Source: Sinorhizobium fredii (lineage in GTDB: Bacteria > Pseudomonadota > Alphaproteobacteria > Rhizobiales > Rhizobiaceae). From it: 64,000 nt of DNA. Position 1 is the stretch's first letter; each line of letters begins with the position of its first letter. Below are positions 43,689-52,973 of the stretch, piece after piece. A program made the translations under genes and the position numbers. The notes beneath the pieces were generated by a model that saw only the letters and a program-made list of their open reading frames with translations, made no database searches and was not told the DNA's origin. The stretch is from NCBI RefSeq assembly GCF_002944405.1, contig NZ_CP024307.1, positions 2,314,501-2,378,500 of the forward strand, in the 5' to 3' direction.

Positions 43689-43721
43689 CACGCGTCTCCG
43701 GCATCTGCCCGGGGACGCGTG
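43689..43721 (-). promoter_or_regulatory. intra-operon hairpin between dctP and dctQ genes
   Basis: CACGCGTC and GACGCGTG form a perfect 8-bp stem in the 62-bp gap. It may act as a partial terminator or mRNA stabiliser allowing more binding protein than permease, as in many binding-protein operons. Confidence 0.5.
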
Positions 43722-43734
43722 AAGGGTGAAAAGA

Positions 43735-44877
43735 TCAGAGCGACTTTGCCACCCCGTCCTTTCCGAAATAATGGTCGAATGCCAGCCGCCGGCCGACGAC
43801 GGTGTCCTGTTCCCATCGCGTCGCGCGCTCGGCAAAGGCGATCTGGGACTGGATGACCTCCTTGAACAGCGGGTTTTCCGCTGACTTCTTCTTCACCACC
43901 TCGTCATAAACTTCGAGCTGTCTCTTCAGGATCGCTTCCGGTGTCTTGTAGAACTTGACCTGATCGGTGGTCTGCATCGCCACATAGTCGCGCGAATAGC
44001 GGTCGATCGCTTTCCAGTGCATGTCCTGCGAAGCGGCTTCCGCCGCATTGGTGATGATCGCCTTTACCTGTTCCGGCAACTGATCGTAACGGGCCTTGTT
44101 GAACAGGACTTCGAACTGCTCGGCATTCTGGTGATAGCTCTGCAGCATGCAGATCTTCGATACGTCCGGGAAACCGAGCACCCGGTCGGACGAGGCATTG
44201 TTGAACTCCGCCGCGTCGAGCAGGCCGCGATCGAGCGCGGCGACGATCTCGCCGCCCGGCAAGGCGTTGACCGCCGCGCCGAGCCCGGTGAAGACGTCGA
44301 TCGAAATGCCGACGGTACGGAATTTGAGGCCCTGGATATCTTCGGCCTTGGCGACCGGCTTCTTGAACCAGCCGAGCGGCTGCGTCGGCATCGGTCCGTA
44401 GAGGAACGAAACGACGTTGGCGCCGATCGATTCATAGAGCTTGGCGAGCAGGTCCTTGCCGCCGCCATATTTGTGCCAGGCGAGCAGCATGTTGGCGTCC
44501 ATGGCAAAGCCCGGCCCGGAGCCCCAGAGCGCCAGCGCCGATTGCTTGCCGTAGTGGTAGGCGACGACGCCATGGCCGCCGTCAAGCGTCCCTTGCGATA
44601 CCGCGTCGAGCAGGCCGAAGGCCGGCACGACGGCGCCTGCCGGCAGCACCTCGATCTTCAGGTCGCCGCCGGTCATGTCGTTGACCTTCTTGGCGAAATC
44701 GATTGCGAACTCGTGAAAGATATCCTTTGAGGGCCAGGTGCTTTGCCAGCGCATGTTCACCGGCCCTTGCGCCTTGACGACGCTGGGCGCCGCGACTGCC
44801 GCTGCGCCGGCCATGGCAGCGCCGCTCAGGAATTGGCGGCGCGACGTTTTCCCCCGAGTCCGGGTTCCTTGCTTCAT
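43735..44877 (-). CDS. TRAP transporter substrate-binding protein (DctP family)
   Basis: The 380-aa product has a Tat-type signal (SRRQFLSGAAMAGAAAVAAP) followed by a DctP-type domain (MRWQSTWPSKDIFHEFAIDF, LKFRTVGISIDVFTGLGAAV). The second sequence contains the conserved arginine (KFRT) that contacts carboxylate ligands. GGGAGGAAG precedes the ATG. It leads the operon with the two permeases. The sequence resembles the subgroup annotated for mannitol/chloroaromatic or alpha-keto acid uptake, but the ligand cannot be decided. Confidence 0.92.
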   Translation of the reverse strand: MKQGTRTRGKTSRRQFLSGAAMAGAAAVAAPSVVKAQGPVNMRWQSTWPSKDIFHEFAIDFAKKVNDMTGGDLKIEVLPAGAVVPAFGLLDAVSQGTLDGGHGVVAYHYGKQSALALWGSGPGFAMDANMLLAWHKYGGGKDLLAKLYESIGANVVSFLYGPMPTQPLGWFKKPVAKAEDIQGLKFRTVGISIDVFTGLGAAVNALPGGEIVAALDRGLLDAAEFNNASSDRVLGFPDVSKICMLQSYHQNAEQFEVLFNKARYDQLPEQVKAIITNAAEAASQDMHWKAIDRYSRDYVAMQTTDQVKFYKTPEAILKRQLEVYDEVVKKKSAENPLFKEVIQSQIAFAERATRWEQDTVVGRRLAFDHYFGKDGVAKSL

Positions 44878-45135
44878 GTCTTCCTCCCAGAGCCTGCGCT
44901 TGTTGGGAACAGTTTTCCGCAGGCTAATCAAAGTTCTAAGAGGCTGCACGCCCACTGCGAGGCGTTGCGCCCCCGTCATTTTCGAGCTGTTTCCGAGAAT
45001 ACTCCCGAATGCGGCCCCACGCAAAGATTGCAGGAACAAGTCGGGAACGATGCTGTTTGATGCCCCGACAAGGAATATTGCGAAGCGGCCGCGCGTCTAA
45101 CGACGAAGCGGCACATGCGTTCCGAGGACATCGCG

Positions 45136-46476
45136 ATGAAGACCCGCCTCCCGCTCGACTTACTCATCATCATCCTCTTGGGCAGCCTCATCGCGGGCTG
45201 CACCAGCGTCTCCGCGCAGCGAACCGGCGCAATCGCCGGCAGCATCGGCTACGGCCCGAACCCGACTCTGCCGAAGCCGAGACCGACGCTGATCCCGACG
45301 ATCAGGATTGCCGAGGCGAAAGGCTGGCAGAGCGGTACGATGCCGACGCCGGCGAAGGGGCTGAGGGTGAACGCCTTTGCGACCGGCCTCGACCACCCGC
45401 GCTGGCTGCATGTGCTGCCGAACGGCGATGTGCTGGTCGCCGAAAGCAACGCCCCGGAAAAGAAGAACAGCGGCTTCAGCCTGCGCAAGCTGGTCATGGG
45501 AGCCGCGATGAAGCGCGCCGGTGCCGCGACGAAAAGCGCCAATCGCATCACGCTGCTGCGCGACACGGACGGCGACGGTGTCGCCGATCTGCGCCGGCCC
45601 TTCCTCGAGGGGCTCAATTCGCCCTTCGGCATGACGCTCTCGAACGGCAGGCTTTACGTCGCCAACACCGACGCGCTGGTCGCCTTCCCCTATAGGAGCG
45701 GCCGGACGCGGATAACCGCGAGGCCGGAGAAAGTCGTCGACCTGCCCGCGGGCGATCTGAACCACCATTGGACGAAGGATGTGATTGCGAGCCCCGACGG
45801 TCGCAAGCTCTACGTCACGGTCGGCTCCAACAGCAATGTCGGGGAGAACGGCATGGCAGTGGAGAAGAACCGTGCCGCCGTCCTCGAGGTCGACCGGACG
45901 AGCCGCAGCACCCGCGTATTCGCCTCGGGGCTGCGCAACCCGAACGGGCTCTCCTGGAATCCCGAAAGCGGCGATCTCTGGGTCGCCGTCAACGAGCGGG
46001 ACGAGATTGGCGACGATCTCGTCCCGGACTACATGACCTCAGTCCGCGCCGGCGGCTTTTACGGCTGGCCCTACAGCTATTTCGGCCAGAACGTCGATCA
46101 TCGGGTCAAGCCGCAGCGCCCGGACCTTGTCGCCAGGGCGATCAAGCCCGATTACGCGCTTGGTTCACATACGGCGTCGCTCGGACTGACATTCTCCAAA
46201 GGCGCCTCGCTGGGTCCGAGCTACCGCAACGGCGCTTTCGTCGGCCAGCACGGTTCCTGGAATCGAAGCGTCTACAGCGGTTGCAAGGTCGTCTTCGTCC
46301 CGTTCCGCAACGGCAAGCCGAACGGTCCGCCGAGGGACGTCCTCACCGGCTTCATCGGCCGCGACAACAAGGCCATGGGTCGGCCCGTCGGCGTCGTTAT
46401 CGACAGGAAGGGCGCCCTGCTCGTTGCCGACGACGTCGGCAACGTCATCTGGCGGGTGAGCCGCCGCGGGAAGTGA
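45136..46476 (+). CDS. sorbosone dehydrogenase-like (PQQ glucose dehydrogenase fold) lipoprotein
   Basis: The 446-aa product has a lipoprotein signal (LLGSLIAGC) and a six-bladed propeller. It matches the sorbosone dehydrogenase family ([63 protein letters not shown]). Relatives use PQQ to oxidise sugars or aldehydes in the periplasm. GAGGA precedes the ATG at 45136. A GGAAC-N16-TGTT sequence about 100 bases upstream is a possible EcfG-type promoter. Confidence 0.85.
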   Translation: MKTRLPLDLLIIILLGSLIAGCTSVSAQRTGAIAGSIGYGPNPTLPKPRPTLIPTIRIAEAKGWQSGTMPTPAKGLRVNAFATGLDHPRWLHVLPNGDVLVAESNAPEKKNSGFSLRKLVMGAAMKRAGAATKSANRITLLRDTDGDGVADLRRPFLEGLNSPFGMTLSNGRLYVANTDALVAFPYRSGRTRITARPEKVVDLPAGDLNHHWTKDVIASPDGRKLYVTVGSNSNVGENGMAVEKNRAAVLEVDRTSRSTRVFASGLRNPNGLSWNPESGDLWVAVNERDEIGDDLVPDYMTSVRAGGFYGWPYSYFGQNVDHRVKPQRPDLVARAIKPDYALGSHTASLGLTFSKGASLGPSYRNGAFVGQHGSWNRSVYSGCKVVFVPFRNGKPNGPPRDVLTGFIGRDNKAMGRPVGVVIDRKGALLVADDVGNVIWRVSRRGK

Positions 46477-46650
46477 CACCTGCTCAGAGCGTTGCGATAT
46501 CACTTCACAGCCGCACCTGCGATTGCTAGGCTTTGCCAGCGGGATAAGGACTGCAGTGTTCGCCATTCCCGCCGCCCAATCGGGATCGATCGTACCCATG
46601 AGTTGGATTGGTCAAGGCCCATCACCGCAGCACATCCGGGAGGTTGCCGC

Positions 46651-48423
46651 ATGAGGCGGCTGGCGGCGATCCTGGACGCCGACGTCGTCGGCTATAGCCG
46701 TTTGATGGGGCTCGACGAGGCCGGAACCTTCAAGGCGCTGAAGACCTGCCGCAGTTCGCTGATCCTTCCGACGATTGCCGCGCATAGAGGCCGGATCGTG
46801 AAGCAGACGGGCGACGGATTGCTGGCGGAGTTCGCGAGCGTCGTCGATGCCGTCGGCTGCGCAATGGCGATCCAGGAGATGATGCTGCAGCACAAGGAGG
46901 AGATCGATGGCCGGCGTCTGGAGCTGCGTATCGGCATTCATCTTGGCGATGTCATTGTCGAGGACGACGACATTCACGGCGATGGCGTCACCGTCGCAAC
47001 GCGTCTCCAGGAAATTGCTCCGCCCGGGGGCATCTGCGTTTCGCGGCAGGTTCATGATCAGGTCGCATCTAAGCTTGACTTCCCGGCCGTCGATTGCGGC
47101 AAGCGAAAGCTCAGCGACGCACATGGTCCCATTCGCATCTGGCGGTGGCAACCGGGCGGAGCGCCCGAACAGTCCCCCGCCGCACCGCCGCCGGACGAAC
47201 AGCCGGTACCAGGGCGCCAGCGCCCGTCGATCGCCGTCCTGCCCTTCGTCAATCTCTCCAGCGTCGGCGAGCAGGAGCATTTTTCCGATGGCTTCACCGA
47301 AGAGCTGATCGCCACGCTCGCCCGCTGCCGCTGGCTGAGGGTCGTCGCCCGCAACTCATCGTTCAGCTACAAGGGCAAGTCCGTCGACGTCAGGAAGGTG
47401 GCCGAGGATCTCGGCGTCAAATACGTCATCGAGGGCAGCGTTCGCCGTTCCGGCGACCGCATCCGCATAACCGCCCAATTGCTGAGCGGGGAAAGCGGCA
47501 TGCTGCTCTGGGCGGAGCGCTACGACCGCACGCTCGACGACATCTTCGTGCTCCAGGACGAGATCGCCGGCCAGATCACCGGCACCATCGAGCCGGAACT
47601 CGGGATGATCGAATTCGCGGCACTGCGCGGTCATACCGCCGCTGACATGGATGCCTGGAACATCTATCTGAAGGGCCTCTGGCACCTTTACAAGTTTAAC
47701 CTCGACGACCTGAAGATCGCCAAGCAGCTCTTCGAGAGGGCCGTAGAACTCGAGCCCAGTTTCGCCCAGGCCCATGCGCGGCTTGCCTATGTCCATATCC
47801 AGCTCGGCTGGTACGGTCCGCTCGACGAACGGGCCGAGCGGATCGCCGATGCCACCCGGCTCGCCGAGCGGGCGATCGCCCTCGACAGCCGCGAGCCGGC
47901 CGCGCACCTGGCGCTCGGCCGTGCGCTGGCCCTCGGAGGCCAGCCGGAGCGCGGCATCGACCATCTGCGCAATGCCCTCCGGCTCGACGCGAGCTTCGCC
48001 CAGGGCCACTTCGCGCTCGGCCAGGCGCTTTGCTATGTCGATCTCCCGGAGGAAGGCATCGCCGCGATCAGCGAGGCCTTCCGATTGAGCCCGCGCGACC
48101 CGCATCTCTGGACTTTCTATAACATGCTGGCGATCGCCCACTACCAGGCGGGCCGGCTGGCGGAATCGGCGGCCGCTGCCCGCGCCTCGCTGCGCCAGGA
48201 AAACGTCACCTTCTGGCCGGCCATGGTGCTCGCGGCTGCCCTCGGCGCCGAAGGACGGAGCCGGGAAGCGAGCGAAGCGGTCGCCGCCCTCCTCTGCCGC
48301 CGACCGGACATGACCGTCGACAAGGCGCGGGCCGAATTCTATTTCGGCAGCGTGCCGGCGATGTCGGAGGATTTCATCGAGCGTTTTGTCGAAGAACTGC
48401 GGCGGGCGGGCTTACCGGCTTAG
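46651..48423 (+). CDS. class III adenylate cyclase fused to TolB-like and TPR domains
   Basis: The 590-aa product begins with a class III nucleotide cyclase domain (about 1-175). Metal-binding aspartates lie in ILDADVVGYSRLM (Asp11) and KQTGDGLLAEF (Asp55), with RIGIHLGDVIVEDDDIHGDG downstream. A TolB-like domain (about 195-340) and TPRs (about 345-590) follow. It probably makes cAMP. The ATG at 46651 follows GGGAGG, although the frame is open to 46492. The C-terminal half parallels the BTAD regulator at 34525. No membrane segment is visible. Confidence 0.9.
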   Translation: MRRLAAILDADVVGYSRLMGLDEAGTFKALKTCRSSLILPTIAAHRGRIVKQTGDGLLAEFASVVDAVGCAMAIQEMMLQHKEEIDGRRLELRIGIHLGDVIVEDDDIHGDGVTVATRLQEIAPPGGICVSRQVHDQVASKLDFPAVDCGKRKLSDAHGPIRIWRWQPGGAPEQSPAAPPPDEQPVPGRQRPSIAVLPFVNLSSVGEQEHFSDGFTEELIATLARCRWLRVVARNSSFSYKGKSVDVRKVAEDLGVKYVIEGSVRRSGDRIRITAQLLSGESGMLLWAERYDRTLDDIFVLQDEIAGQITGTIEPELGMIEFAALRGHTAADMDAWNIYLKGLWHLYKFNLDDLKIAKQLFERAVELEPSFAQAHARLAYVHIQLGWYGPLDERAERIADATRLAERAIALDSREPAAHLALGRALALGGQPERGIDHLRNALRLDASFAQGHFALGQALCYVDLPEEGIAAISEAFRLSPRDPHLWTFYNMLAIAHYQAGRLAESAAAARASLRQENVTFWPAMVLAAALGAEGRSREASEAVAALLCRRPDMTVDKARAEFYFGSVPAMSEDFIERFVEELRRAGLPA

Positions 48424-48437
48424 CTTCGCGCAGCCAC

Positions 48438-48568
48438 GCCCCTCATCCGGCCTGCCGGCCACCTTCTCCCCGCAAGCGGGGCGAAGGAGACTCGCGGCAC
48501 CGTTCACTTCCCCTCTCCCCGCATGCGGGGAGGGCTAGTCCTTCGGGTTAAGCCCCAGGTGAGGGGCG
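48438..48568. repeat. rhizobial intergenic repeat with two G/C hairpins
   Basis: A CCTCATCCGGCCTGCCGGCC opening is followed by hairpins CCCCGC-AA-GCGGGG (48469-48482 region) and CTCCCCGCATGCGGGGAG (48515-48532 region), closing with AGCCCCAGGTGAGGGGCG. The unit lies between two convergent genes and may double as a bidirectional terminator. I recognise the opening as widespread between rhizobial genes. Confidence 0.7.
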
Positions 48569-48581
48569 ATCCCCTAACCAA

Positions 48582-49622
48582 CTACTGCAGCGTGCGAATC
48601 GGTGCGGCCGCCGCCTGGCCGTTCATCGCCTCTGGCGCCGCTGCATCGGCGCTGCGGGCGGCACTGTCGAGGCCGGTGGCGACGACCGAGACGCGGAAGG
48701 TGCCGTCGAGGCTGCGGTCGAAGATCGCGCCTACAACGATGTCGGCCTCGTCATAGACCTCCTCGCGGATGCGGGTCGCCGCCTCGTCCACCTCGAAAAG
48801 CGTCATGTCCATGCCGCCGGAGATCGACACCAGCACGCCCTTGGCGCCGCGCATCGAGACCTCGTCGAGCAGCGGATTGGCGATCGCCGCCTCCGCCGCC
48901 ATCATCGCCCTGCCCTCGCCGGCCGCCTCGCCGGTGCCCATCATCGCCCGGCCCATGCCCTTCATCACCGTCTTCACGTCGGCAAAGTCGAGATTCATCA
49001 GGCCTTCCTTGACGATGAGGTCGGTAATGCAGCTGACGCCGGAATAGAGCACCCGGTCGGCGATCATGAAGGCGTCGGCAAAGGTAGTCTTGGCATCGGC
49101 GATGCGGAAGAGGTTCTGGTTGGGGATGACGATCACCGTGTCGGCGCTCTCGCGCAGCCGCTCGATTCCGAATTCCGCCGTCTGCATGCGCCGCTTGCCT
49201 TCGAAGCTGAAGGGCTTGGTGACGACCGCGACCGTCAGGATGCCGGCGCGCCGCGCCGCCTCGGCGATCACCGGCGCTGCGCCGGTGCCGGTGCCGCCGC
49301 CCATGCCGGCGGTGACGAAGCACATATGCGTGCCGCCGAGATGGTCCATGATCTCGTCGATCGATTCCTGCGCCGCCGCATTGCCGATATCCGGCAGCGA
49401 GCCGGCGCCAAGGCCCTCGGTAATGGCCGCGCCGAGCTGGATCCGCCGCGCCGCCTTCGACATCGCAAGCGCCTGCGCATCCGTATTGGCGGCAATGAAG
49501 TCGACGCCCTGCAGGTCTTCGGCGATCATGTTGTTGATCGCGTTGCCGCCGCCGCCACCGACGCCGATGACAGTGATTTTCGGGCGCATCTCCGTGATGA
49601 TCGGCTTCTTGTACTCTGTCAT
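48582..49622 (-). CDS. ftsZ2: FtsZ2-type short FtsZ GTPase
   Basis: The 346-aa tubulin-like GTPase has the N-terminal [17 protein letters not shown], the tubulin signature GGGTGTGA (108-115) and [20 protein letters not shown] with synergy-loop residues. It lacks the long linker and C-terminal conserved peptide that bind FtsA/ZipA in the main FtsZ, which fits the second, shorter FtsZ described in Sinorhizobium meliloti. The tail is only an Ala-rich segment ending APIRTLQ. AAGGAG precedes the ATG. It may modulate division or act in specialised cells. Confidence 0.92.
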   Translation of the reverse strand: MTEYKKPIITEMRPKITVIGVGGGGGNAINNMIAEDLQGVDFIAANTDAQALAMSKAARRIQLGAAITEGLGAGSLPDIGNAAAQESIDEIMDHLGGTHMCFVTAGMGGGTGTGAAPVIAEAARRAGILTVAVVTKPFSFEGKRRMQTAEFGIERLRESADTVIVIPNQNLFRIADAKTTFADAFMIADRVLYSGVSCITDLIVKEGLMNLDFADVKTVMKGMGRAMMGTGEAAGEGRAMMAAEAAIANPLLDEVSMRGAKGVLVSISGGMDMTLFEVDEAATRIREEVYDEADIVVGAIFDRSLDGTFRVSVVATGLDSAARSADAAAPEAMNGQAAAAPIRTLQ

Positions 49623-49874
49623 GGCTCTTCTCCTTGGGCAGTTCCCCGGCCGTCGAAAGCTGCCCGTGCCCGGGAAACGCGATCGAATGCGGTGCGGCGC
49701 GAATCACGCGTCTTCATTCTAGGAATTCAAAAAGGCCAGGGAGAAGGCAAGAGGGGCGAAATCAAGGCGAGTCCACAGTTACGTGTAACTCGGGCGAACC
49801 ATTATCCAGAGTGACAGCAGAAGTTGTAGCTCCCTTCCCTCGGCTGCGGCAAACCTGCCGAACGAGTCTTCCAG

Positions 49875-49899
49875 GGAACAGGAAACTTTCCCGGACGTT
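49875..49899 (+). promoter_or_regulatory. consensus EcfG (RpoE2-type) general stress promoter
   Basis: GGAAC at 49875-49879, a 16-base spacer and CGTT at 49896-49899 match the alphaproteobacterial EcfG promoter exactly. The expected start near 49906 leaves about 30 bases of leader before the small gene at 49936. Confidence 0.78.
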
Positions 49900-49935
49900 G
49901 AGGATGACGTTCCGATCAGCGCAGGAGTGTCTGCA

Positions 49936-50130
49936 ATGGGTGTCGAACAAGCCCCGACGGCAAAGGGCAAGAAAGCCGCAAGCGGCCTGCACAAGAGCGC
50001 CGCGAAAGAAGAGAAGAAGGTGGAAGCGCAAAAGGGATCCGATCTCGCCAAGGGCGCCGATCGCTTCGAAGAGCGTTCCAAAAGCTCCGACGGCAAAAGT
50101 GCCGGGACGAAGCAGAAGCCGAAACGGTAG
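49936..50130 (+). CDS. small Lys/Ser-rich hydrophilic protein (64 aa), probable general-stress gene
   Basis: The product is low-complexity, rich in Lys, Ala, Ser and Glu (AKGKKAASGLHKSAAKEEKK), with no hydrophobic core and no recognised family; it is likely disordered. AGGAG is 8 bases before the ATG. The consensus EcfG promoter 36 bases upstream supports the gene being real and induced by stress or starvation. A nucleic-acid- or protein-protective role is speculation. Confidence 0.65.
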   Translation: MGVEQAPTAKGKKAASGLHKSAAKEEKKVEAQKGSDLAKGADRFEERSKSSDGKSAGTKQKPKR

Positions 50131-50145
50131 AGCGCCGTCGCCGCC

Positions 50146-51858
50146 TCAGTCCTTCCCCGACGCCGGTGCGGTGTAGCGCCGGCGCACGGCCTCCGCGAGC
50201 CTCTTCCGGCTCTCGGCAGGTGAGAGGGAACGGTCCTCTTCGATACCGGCCGCCTCCTGCGCCAAATCGGCATCGCCGATGCGCTCGCCGAACCATTTCG
50301 AGTAGTCGCCGGCCCTCAGATGATGTTCCCAGGTCTCGTCGTCGATCCCTTCGGCAATCTGCAGGAAGATGATCAGATTGTGGGCGCGCAGGTTCATCTT
50401 GTTCTCAGGACCGCGGAAATAGAAGCTCGCGTCCTCGCCGAGATGTCCCTCGGCATATTTGCGGGTGTGCCGCTTGCGCACCTGCTTCGGCTTTTCGGCC
50501 CGGATACGCTGCACCGGCGCGCCGGTCGCGCGTCGCCAGAAAAGCACCTCGTCCTCTTGATGGAGTTGATCGAGGCCGGCGGGCGGCGCCTCGCCGACGG
50601 CCGTGCAGAAGGTCTCGATCACTTCGCGGGCGCTCGGGCCGAGGGCGACCACTGCCGTCACCGCCGAAAGCGCCCTTGGCGAGACCGCGTCCGGATGCAC
50701 GGTGATCATGATCGTTCCAGAGATGTCGTCCGAGAGCGCCAGCGACGCACTGTCGCGGGCCGCCGGCATCAGGTGATGAGCCTCGTCGATGATCAGCCAA
50801 TGCGGCCTGCCCGTCCGGGCGCGAAGCGCCGACAGGCCCGGCATCAGCTTGGCGAAGAAGGAAGGCCGCTCCTTGAGCTCGAAGCCGAGCGCGCTCACGA
50901 CCACATTGTCGTCTGGGTTGGCGAGGATTTCGAGCACCTGGCTCTCGGTCGGCGTGGTCGAACCGTTGCCCACGCTGACGGCGCCCTCGAGGTCCTCATA
51001 GTCGCCTTCCGGATCGAACACGCAGAACTGGAAGCGCCGCTCGCGCATACCCTCGGAAAGCGCCGTTGCCAGCGTCGACTTGCCGATGCCGGAACTTCCG
51101 GCGATCAGCAGCACGTCGAGCGGCCCGATGTCGACCGGACCGTCGTCGCCCTCGCCGAGCGGCACCTGGTGGCGCTGATTGGTGCAGAAGGCATAGTCGC
51201 GCTCGACGATCTCGGCGATCAACTCCTCGACGCCTTCGCCGCGGGCGCCTTCGAGCGCAAGATCGGCAGTCTCCTTCAGCGCCGGCAGAGCATTCGAAAC
51301 CGCCGCGCCGCAGCCGCACATCCTCAAGAGCGCGTGGTCGTTCTCCGCATCGCCGACGGCCACGACATTCAGGAATGAAAGCTGCATCTCCTTCAGCGCC
51401 GCCTTCAGGCCCGTCGCCTTGTTGACGCCGGTCGGAAGGATCATCACCGCGCCCTTATTGAAGATGATCTCGAGCTCGAGGCCGAGCTCATTGATGGCTT
51501 CGAGCGCGGCGGTCTGATGCGGCTCCCAGGTGGCGACGATCGAGCGCCCCACCGAGATATTGTCGACGCCCTTCTGCCGCAGCCGTTCGACGAATTCCGG
51601 CGGCGGCGCCGGTGCGATCGGCTTTTCCTCTTCGGTCTCGGGCGTGTAGAGCAAGGCGCCGTTCTCGACGACCACCTTGTCGAACAGATCCATGTTGGGA
51701 AAGACCCGCTTCAGGTCCGGCAACTCGCGCCCGGTGACGAGCAACAGCTTGCGGCCCGTCTCTTTCAGCCGCTTGAGCGCTTCCAGCGTTTCCGCCCGAA
51801 CCATGCCATCCTCGGCCAATGTGCCATCATAGTCCGTCGCAAGGGCCATGAAATACAT
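50146..51858 (-). CDS. HAD-IIB phosphatase fused to a HerA/DUF87-like ATPase
   Basis: The 570-aa product has an N-terminal HAD superfamily domain (about 5-225): nucleophile DYDGT at residues 9-13, LLLVTGRE for motif II, and VGDAENDHALL for motif IV. A P-loop ATPase domain (about 230-480) follows, with Walker A AGSSGIGKST (about 250) and Walker B HWLIIDEAHHL (about 351). A helical C-terminal region follows. The ATG at 51858 follows GAGAGG; the frame extends to 51996 without HAD-like sequence. The pairing of a sugar-phosphatase-like HAD with a HerA-type ATPase is unusual and the function is unknown. Confidence 0.85.
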   Translation of the reverse strand: MYFMALATDYDGTLAEDGMVRAETLEALKRLKETGRKLLLVTGRELPDLKRVFPNMDLFDKVVVENGALLYTPETEEEKPIAPAPPPEFVERLRQKGVDNISVGRSIVATWEPHQTAALEAINELGLELEIIFNKGAVMILPTGVNKATGLKAALKEMQLSFLNVVAVGDAENDHALLRMCGCGAAVSNALPALKETADLALEGARGEGVEELIAEIVERDYAFCTNQRHQVPLGEGDDGPVDIGPLDVLLIAGSSGIGKSTLATALSEGMRERRFQFCVFDPEGDYEDLEGAVSVGNGSTTPTESQVLEILANPDDNVVVSALGFELKERPSFFAKLMPGLSALRARTGRPHWLIIDEAHHLMPAARDSASLALSDDISGTIMITVHPDAVSPRALSAVTAVVALGPSAREVIETFCTAVGEAPPAGLDQLHQEDEVLFWRRATGAPVQRIRAEKPKQVRKRHTRKYAEGHLGEDASFYFRGPENKMNLRAHNLIIFLQIAEGIDDETWEHHLRAGDYSKWFGERIGDADLAQEAAGIEEDRSLSPAESRKRLAEAVRRRYTAPASGKD

Positions 51859-51988
51859 GCGCGCCGCCTCTCTTGCCGTGTGCCTCGCCGATTGCCGTCC
51901 CGACAGGGAACGTGCGGGCACGGCGCTGGTTCCCGCGGCGCGCGGCACGAGGTCTGCGATGTCACCCGCGGCGGAGCGTAGTCCGGCC

Positions 51989-52597
51989 TCAAGCATTCCA
52001 GCTCGGCCGGCTCCTCACCCGCTCGTTCCAGCGCTGCACGTTCTTGAGCTCTGGAGGTATCTCCATGCAGAAGACGTCCGCAAGCCAGCCGCAGACGCCG
52101 GCGGTGATATCGGCGACCGAGAACGCCTCGCCGGCGAGGAACGGCCGGCCATCCGCAAGCTCGCGGTCGAGCCAGGCCCATTTCTTCGGCACGGCCCGCC
52201 GCTCGGTTTCCGCGAAGGCCGGAAACTGGGTGAGGCGATCCTTGAACAAGGCATCGGAATGGAGGGCCACATTGCCGATGGTGGCGAAAATCACCAATTC
52301 CGCCCGCCGATTCCACATCTCCACCTTGGCGCGGCTGACGGCATCCGATCCGAAGAGCGGCGGCTCCGGGTGGACTTCCTCGAAATAGCGGCAGATCGCG
52401 ACGCTTTCGGTGATGATCGTGCCATCGTCGAGCTCAAGCACCGGGATCTGCCCAAGCGAATTGAGTGTCAGGAATTCCGGCGCCCTGTGGTCGCCCTTGG
52501 CAAAGTCGATCTCCACCATTGGGACCTCGATGCGCTTCTCCTTGAGGAAGATGCGCACCCGATAGGAGTTCGGCCCTATGCCCTGATAGAGTTTCAT
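51989..52597 (-). CDS. glutathione S-transferase family protein
   Basis: The 202-aa product has the thioredoxin-like N-terminal domain (KLYQGIGPNSYRVRIFLKEK, glutathione-binding LGQIPVLELDDG and TESVAICRYFEE) and the helical C-terminal domain (FLAGEAFSVADITAGV). It conjugates or reduces with glutathione; the substrate is unknown. GGGAG lies a few bases before the ATG. Confidence 0.9.
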   Translation of the reverse strand: MKLYQGIGPNSYRVRIFLKEKRIEVPMVEIDFAKGDHRAPEFLTLNSLGQIPVLELDDGTIITESVAICRYFEEVHPEPPLFGSDAVSRAKVEMWNRRAELVIFATIGNVALHSDALFKDRLTQFPAFAETERRAVPKKWAWLDRELADGRPFLAGEAFSVADITAGVCGWLADVFCMEIPPELKNVQRWNERVRSRPSWNA

Positions 52598-52771
52598 CGT
52601 CGTCTCCCTGGTATGGTCAAGGAGGTAGTATGAGGCAGTTGATTGCATGTTGCAACCAGTCATACTATTGATCCGGTTCTTGGAACGCATCCAACATCGT
52701 GGGCTGATTTCATCAACGCCGGCCGCGACCTCCGTCATGCCGGTCAAGTTTCGGTGGCCCACCCACCCTTT

Positions 52772-52874
52772 CGTCATCCTCGGGCTTGACCCGAGGGTCC
52801 AAGCGCAAAGCCGTTCAAAACGCTTCGAAAAACTCGCTTATTGATGGATCCTCGGGTCAAGGCCGAGGATGACG
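52772..52874. repeat. 29-bp near-perfect inverted repeat element
   Basis: Arms at 52772-52800 and 52846-52874 (starting CGTCATCCTCGGGC, ending GCCGAGGATGACG) match at 27 of 29 positions around 45 bases of spacer. The motif is a common alphaproteobacterial intergenic repeat type. The surrounding interval 52598-53222 contains no gene. Confidence 0.72.
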
Positions 52875-52973
52875 AGTAGCGGACGGAGGCCGTGCGTCCC
52901 GAAACGTCGTCGGTTAGCGGAACGCATCACGCCCCAGCCGCGCCAACGCGTCGTAAGGCCGCCGCACCACCCG

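Noticed and set aside
49777..49790. AGTTAC-GT-GTAACT dyad between ftsZ2 and the small gene
   Set aside because: A 6-bp-arm dyad with no second copy or clear placement relative to a promoter; not enough to call an operator.
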